DNA from: Bombardia bombarda
Taxonomy: Eukaryota; Ascomycota; Sordariomycetes; Sordariales; Lasiosphaeriaceae
Length of the DNA stretch: 64,000 nt
Assembly (NCBI GenBank): GCA_030512295.1
Contig: JAULSR010000002.1
Location: forward strand, 6,572,001 to 6,636,000
Direction of reading: 5' to 3'
The notes below the pieces were generated by a model. The model was not told the origin of the DNA and ran no database searches. It worked only from the letters and a program-made list of their open reading frames with translations. Below, in pieces: positions 58,360 through 64,000 of this stretch (positions are counted from its first letter, which is position 1; each line of letters starts with the position of its first letter). The translations under genes and the position numbers were made by a program.

Positions 58360-59309
58360 TTACGCGCATGTCTCGAGCATCTTCTCGAGTATTCCTCTTA
58401 GGGTGTCATTCTCAAGGGCGGCGGCAACCCTCTCTTTGTCAGCTAGCTGCTTATTGACCTGGTCGTCCTGGGCATGCGAGCCGTCCTTCATGCGCACATC
58501 GACGCGGTAACTGGGCGGCAAGGCTTGCTCAAGTCTAGCACGCACAGCGAGGCCAATGACAGTAGCCAATGAGCAATGGTTGATGGTAGGCGTGAGCTCA
58601 ACCAGAACGGTTGACAAACATTTGGGATCCGACCGCTCGGCAGGAGAAGGACTTAGGTGGATGTCAGGCAACCTGACGACGTTCAACTGTCCCAGGGTAT
58701 GAGGGTGCTCAGGGTCCGATATTGTGGAGATCAGGTCTATGAGACATCAGCTGCGTGATCTTCCCCAGGTCTCCAAAATAAAAATAGAGTGATTCGCATG
58801 GGAAATCTGCGACGATGACAAAAACCCGGTATAGGAGAATGAAACAGCCGTTTGCCTAGAATGCACTTTGTTTGCATAATGTTATGGGCAATAGGGCATG
58901 GGCAAGAGCGGGTCATCCCTATTCTGGGATTTGTTTCGAGACTGAGGTGTTGCGCCTGTGTGACAGCAACGCCAGAGCCGCTAAAGACCGGGAGGACAGG
59001 GAGGGAGAGTTCAATGCGATGTGTTGGGGGGGGGTTCAACTATCGCTTACCGTAGATTTCTTGCTGGTCAATCGGCTCCTCGACGAAATTGTCGTCGCGA
59101 AGGTCGTCGCCGTCATCATCTTCCTCATCCGAGGGCCACGTTGAGGTGGTCTTTGAACCGGCCCATGGCCAGGCATGCTTCGGGAACAGGATGCTGTCGT
59201 ATTTGGAGTCAGGCCCTTGTCTCACACTACGCTTCTTCTGACTCCGGCTGGGAAGCTGGGAGACGTCAAAGATGGTGGGGTTTGCGTTGTCGAGATCGGA
59301 TTTCTGCAT
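58360..59309 (-). CDS. Cytosolic Fe-S assembly factor CIA2 (MIP18 family)
   Basis: Targeting-complex subunit that, with Cia1 and Mms19, delivers Fe-S clusters to nuclear and cytosolic apoproteins such as DNA polymerases and helicases. Exons 59309-59051 and 58736-58360 give 211 residues. The N-terminus is low in complexity with an acidic stretch (DEEDDDGDDLRDD). The MIP18 domain begins with VEEPIDQQEIYDLISTISDP and EHPHTLGQLNVV. The conserved reactive Cys141 is in INHCSLATVIGLAVRARL. The end VNKQLADKERVAAALEN fits the family. The single intron is 314 nt, long for this window, with no gene in it. The start ATG follows a plausible leader; in-frame sequence upstream lacks a better start. Confidence 0.95.
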
Positions 59310-62217
59310 CTTGAGAGTGTGACCTGTGGTAGGCAGGCAGATAGCTGTCGTATAATTACAAATGAGTAAGGTGGTTGTGCAGACGTAGGCGCAGTTCGCA
59401 AATATCCAATGCCAAATCGTGCGTTGCTGGCAAGGTTGTGTAGAAGTTGGGTTGATGATGATGTCCCGCCCGCGTACTGTTGTAGAAAGTTTTCGGATGG
59501 CGGTTGCCACCCACAGCGGCCGTCGTCCACTGACGTTAGGTTGCCTTAACGGAGGGGAGGGGGGGAACTTGGTCGCAGCGGAACCGGAGCCCGAAGTCAG
59601 CGCCCGGACATTTTTCGAACCAGTGCCCAATTCTACTGGTTTGTTCCTACCGTCCTGTCCATTCAGCGACGCCCCACCCGCCTATACGACGCGGGGTTAA
59701 ATGGGCCCGGGGGGTTCCAGCCCTTGGAGACAAGCAAGCCAGGCAGGCCCCAGGTTCCTTTGGAAGCTTCCATGCCTTTGTTCTCAACCTTCTCGATGTT
59801 CGAGGTGTACACTATTTCACTTGCAGATTTCTAGGGTTGCTTTGAACCATCCAAGCCTACATGCAGGATACATCAGCATTGTATTGTGGCAGCTTGATGG
59901 AGGCAGCTGATGATCTAATCCACGAGACTACTCTACTATCGCATCCTTCTCCAGTCGCTTATTAGGAGCTTTGATATACATATTACTGATACGTATGCAC
60001 CTTTCTCTACGAACATGTTGGGTATTACAGCGGCTATGACTGCTACTAGTGCAAAACAGGCATCTCGATATACGTAATGGGCTGGTTGCCCATCCCGCTC
60101 AGATACCAGCACGACGCCGCTGTGTTTTTGAGGTCATTCAAACGCCCACAATTCGCACAGACTTCGCGAAGGACATGTCCGAGATCAGCAGAGCAGGACC
60201 AATCTGGGGAGGACAAGGGACAGTCTTGGTACGAGATCTGAGGAAATGATGGTTTCTTATGGCATTGAATACCTGCTTAGACTAGGTAATTACGCCAGCC
60301 ATCTTTAGAACGGCTGTGGGGGTTCAAGGAAGGCAAGCAGGGATCATGGAAGCGTTCGGTAGACATTCCAGAACGATGGATCTTGGCGTCTCTCCATGGT
60401 TCCCGCCGGGCTTCATGGCTTCGTTCGCATCCAAGGTTGCACCTGATTGAAGAAGGGCCATACTGATTACCACCTCTCGATGACGCACCCCTTTCTCGGA
60501 CTTGTTTCTGTAATGGGCCTGGAGTATGCGACAATCGTTGAACAGGAAATCGACGATCAACAACCTTAAATCAGTGCATCGCGGCAAAGGACGTGAACTA
60601 TCTGCTTCCAGGTAGTATTCTAGTAGCGGGTGGGCATGCCTATGACATGCCCTGTCCAGCCACGGACCTGGACGTCTGGCTGGTGCATGAATTTGCCCAT
60701 TTGCCGTTTTCAATAGTTATTTGCTCCCTTCCCGCTGCACATCAATCTGTATCTAATTGACTCTTGCAGGCGATCACTGCGGGCACGGTCGCAAAACGTC
60801 AGCCTCATCTCGGTCGGGTTCGATAGTTGGACACTTGAGCCTACTGGACGTCGTACTGTTGCTCAAGTGCCTTAATTTAGCGATATGAGTTATTGATTGT
60901 TCATACTCTGTGCAGTACTTTGCCAGTCTCGCCAGTGCACCGCGCTGCACCACCCACACTCGAGCCGCCACCCCTTCTGAAAAGAAAAAAAATTCGTTAT
61001 CGAGATTTGTTATACAGCTTCTTCATGTGGCTTGCTGCGCCGCCGCACAGGTCTCAGTCAGGTCTAAAAGTCCAAGACACTCTTGTTCCTCGGTACGGTA
61101 CCCCACCTACACCCCAGCTGCTGTTCCTCTTCAGCATGTGACGGTGTTGGACAGCATGGACATTGGACAACGGATCTGTATGGTCCGAGTCACCCATGCT
61201 ACTCGTGTGTCCACTGCTGCTGCTTGCCCGTTGGAATGGATTCACACTATTGCTGCGCAGTCTGGGAACAAGACGTAGTGTACGGTAGGTAGTATGGATG
61301 ATGGAGTATTCGGCGACTAAGACCAGGTAGATACGGCGGCTTCCACTGGCCTACAAAGCTTGCTCATACCTATTCGACTACAAAGGCCAACGTATGATTC
61401 TGCCATCCGGCCAAAGATTGTCACCAGACCACCAGGCCGGCATTTGAACATATATGTACACCGGCAATGGCATGTATATGCCTTGGGCCAGTGCCCCTTG
61501 GATATTCCGAACTGCCCGAGGAGAGGGTCCGGCATGATATAGGCCCTATAACACCAGGGTCTCGGTGTTTATACGCGTTTATATGGCCGTTGCTATATGC
61601 CCGCTCATCCGGTACACAGTATTAGACATTAGAACTAGCTTATTTTCAAAGACCCTTGACTGGCAACAATCTCTCACAGGCGTCCACGTGTGCTATGGTC
61701 CATTCGCCTTGACAACCCCAGGATTCTAGAATAGAACCGCCAGACAAGGCACCTTGTTTCCTCGTGCGCCCCCTGAGCTAGATATCGAGGTTCTGTTTGA
61801 CGCTGTCTTCATCATGTGTTTCAGCACTTGTCTAGTAGTCACGAAGGGTCAGCAGACCAGTACCAAAGATATGGAGAATGAGATGGCGGGAGAGGTGCCC
61901 GAGCTACCTCCGTACTAGACCAGGAGACTTGGTGCTACATAGTTCATCATCCATACGCAGTACCACAACAAGGAGACAAGCGCATGCTCAAGGATCCATG
62001 AATTGGGACTGTCCCCACTCGATGTTGCACATGATTCTTAACATTACGGAATGTCGGCGCGCACTGGGAGTTACGCAAACCTCTTTCTGCGGCTCTGATT
62101 TGTCGAGAGGGCAAGAAAACTGCTGGTCTGATTCCACGTTAGCGCCTCGTCCGTCCCAGGGCGTTACCATCGACGCACCGTAGCGCCCTCATACCTTGCT
62201 GCCATGCAGCACCTACC

Positions 62218-62240
62218 CTCTCTCTCTCTCTCTCTCTCTC
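62218..62240. repeat. (CT)11 microsatellite
   Basis: Perfect alternating CT run of 23 bases in the gene-free right end. Confidence 0.95.
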
Positions 62241-62790
62241 CCAGCCGCCACCGTAAGTTCAGGAAACGGGCCCAATCTTAAACCGGGAAATACTCAGAAT
62301 CGAAGCAGCCAATTGGTCTTCAGCCCTGAACTGATAGCAGGCCCTCTGGGACCAGAACTGAGTCCCGCCGAGCCAGCCCAGCATTCACAGGGGCCGAGCA
62401 ATGAAATCGGGGGGCAGATTGAGGGGGTCATCGTTCCATGTTAGAGCCGTTACTAGCAACGCTTGCGGGGGGGCCGGGGCTAGCCCAGTAACATTCTCCA
62501 CCGCCCAATGTACATACTCAGGGGATGAAGGGCGGACGGGAGGAACGGACGGAGATGGTTCAGGGCTGGCAGTGCTAAATTCTGGCATTTCCAATGCATG
62601 AGATGAGAATGCGGGCATTGATATGGTGGTGATAATGTGCGTATGTCTATGGTGGTGGCCTCAAGGTAAAGTTGGCTGGCGGCACGGTAACAATGGCTCC
62701 CCACGTTGCTGGGTCTGGACGCAATGCACTCTCCCTGCAAGCACAATTGGAGCCCCCGGACACTGGCACTATATGTACCTGAATTACCTG

Positions 62791-62809
62791 CCTACCTACC
62801 TACCTACCT
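62791..62809. repeat. (CCTA)4 microsatellite
   Basis: Four CCTA units plus CCT. The same tetramer repeat recurs near 8050 and 55215. Confidence 0.9.
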
Positions 62810-64000
62810 TGGTGCAATGGTATGTACCTAGATATGTATTGAAAGACATGTATGTATAGGTCAACACAGAGCGTTAGTCGTTGAACTTGACATGGAACCC
62901 AGCTCGGAACTGGCTGGGACCGGTGAGAGAGGCACCCACCAGTCAAGCTAGAGGTACTTACTCACGTTGGATTCCACAGTTCGTGGAGACTGCGAGCCTC
63001 GAACAACGGCGTTGCCCGTTGTGCTGCTTTCTTCTCCTGCCTAGACTCGATTCAGGGCAGTTCGATGTGGTACTGCTGTCGAGCGTGAGTTTGACCAAAT
63101 GTGATGTGTTCATCCATGCTTTTCCTTGGCTTCAGAAAGATGGAAGTTGAAGAGTGGGTCCGATGGGCCGCCCTGGCAGCCGAACTCCCAGGACACCCAC
63201 CTCTCACCCCTGGTTTGCTCATCGCGGGAAGGTGCTACCCACACACCTTCCGGGTTCCCAGGTTCTCAGCACCTTCCCCCTCTTGGCTGCTTGGACAGAG
63301 AGCAGCTTCCATCCATAACTTTTCAGCCACTCCCCGCCCGCTCATCCCGTCGCCCATTACCTGAATGATGGAAAAGAAAAGGCAAATATGTACTCGTGTA
63401 CATTCAGCTACATGCGAAATTGATTGTGCGACCATGTCGTCAGGATCGCCCCCCGCACTATCGCGAGCCTCGTCAGATTCCCAGGTACCTATTCAGTAAG
63501 TAAATGCCGTAGTTACTTTGATCGACGATGATTGTACAGTACCCAGGTAGTTGTTGGAGCTCAGGCACTGGGTCGGTACCCGTGGAGGTACCTATTGGGC
63601 AGTCACTGTTCTTTTTTTCGTCCTAGGGTTCTCATGACGCCTTGAACACACTAAGGCGCTGGCTAGCCGGGCCTCTGCGGGGGTCATGGCTGGATTTTCG
63701 CAGCGCCGTCTTGTACTCAGGTCCTACCTACGGTATCTTGAGGACCGCTCTGAAAATCATCCGAACGCACCACGGCGCCACTGTAGTTAGGCGCGCCATA
63801 GAGGCAGCGAGATCCGGGAGCTGTTTCCAGGTTGCTCATCCATGGATGGCTGAATGCCTGATGGCGGCTTGCCCTGGTACTCTGGCTGATCCTGATCAAG
63901 TCGGTCTGTCTCCAGTTCTGGGGTCACCCCCCCCTTCGTGCCATAGGCAGGCTCTCTCTCGCGCCCTCTCGTTGAATTGCTTTCCAGGCCCAGGCCACCA

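Larger units (their letters stand above)
59310..64000. other. 4.7 kb with no supported gene
   Basis: Upstream flank of CIA2, then DNA with only short frames in all six readings. It has a (CT) run at 62218-62240, a (CCTA)4 run at 62791-62809 and many GGTACCTA-like palindromes (63480-63590). I find no domain, no tRNA and no transposon end. The window ends inside this region, so a gene could continue beyond it, but nothing at the edge is recognisable. Confidence 0.55.

Overview
The window looks like nuclear chromosomal DNA of a filamentous ascomycete, most likely a Sordariomycete (Pezizomycotina). This is an inference from gene content and gene structure, because no rRNA or other marker is present. 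Genes are monocistronic, on both strands, and split by short introns, mostly 50-130 nt. The introns start GT and end AG, usually with a CTAAC/CTGAC-like branch site. Intergenic gaps run from 46 bp to almost 5 kb and are full of short microsatellites and TACCTA/TAGGTA motifs. I see no bacterial operon, no tRNA or rRNA, no CRISPR array and no intact transposon.

Left part (1-15.2 kb): verprolin/WIP-like actin regulator (-), an uncharacterised mitochondrial membrane protein (+), an uncharacterised four-span membrane protein (+), a CHORD-CS co-chaperone-like protein (-), a YDR286C-type glutaredoxin-like protein (+) and an HpcH/HpaI-type aldolase (-). The last two lie tail to tail with 46 bp between stop codons. 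At 15.7 kb is an inverted pair of telomere-like motifs, followed by the relic of a small secreted-protein gene (16.2-16.9 kb).

Middle part (18-42.6 kb): LSM8 (+), an inosine-uridine nucleoside hydrolase (-), a tail-anchor-like coiled-coil protein (+), an uncharacterised one-span protein with a broken frame (+), a small coiled-coil protein (-), mitochondrial rhomboid protease PCP1 (+), a nine-exon PhoD-like phosphatase (+), delta-1-pyrroline-5-carboxylate dehydrogenase (+) and a bHLH transcription factor (+).

Right part (44-64 kb): a small uncharacterised protein with possible alternative 3' splicing (+), a TMEM70-like mitochondrial protein with a one-base frame break (+), acetyl-CoA acetyltransferase ERG10 (-) divergent from the U5 snRNP GTPase SNU114 (+), and the cytosolic Fe-S assembly protein CIA2 (-). 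The stretches 54.4-58.3 kb and 59.3-64 kb hold no gene I can support.

The genes are ordinary conserved housekeeping genes and do not form a pathway cluster. Two act in splicing (LSM8, SNU114) and several are mitochondrial, but nothing suggests joint regulation. I found no convincing new multi-gene system. The observations worth a second look are the relic secreted gene beside telomere-like repeats, a helically phased CCAAG array, a possible membrane-anchored splice form at 44.6-45.7 kb, two apparent one-base deletions in low-complexity tracts, and several conserved-looking orphan proteins.
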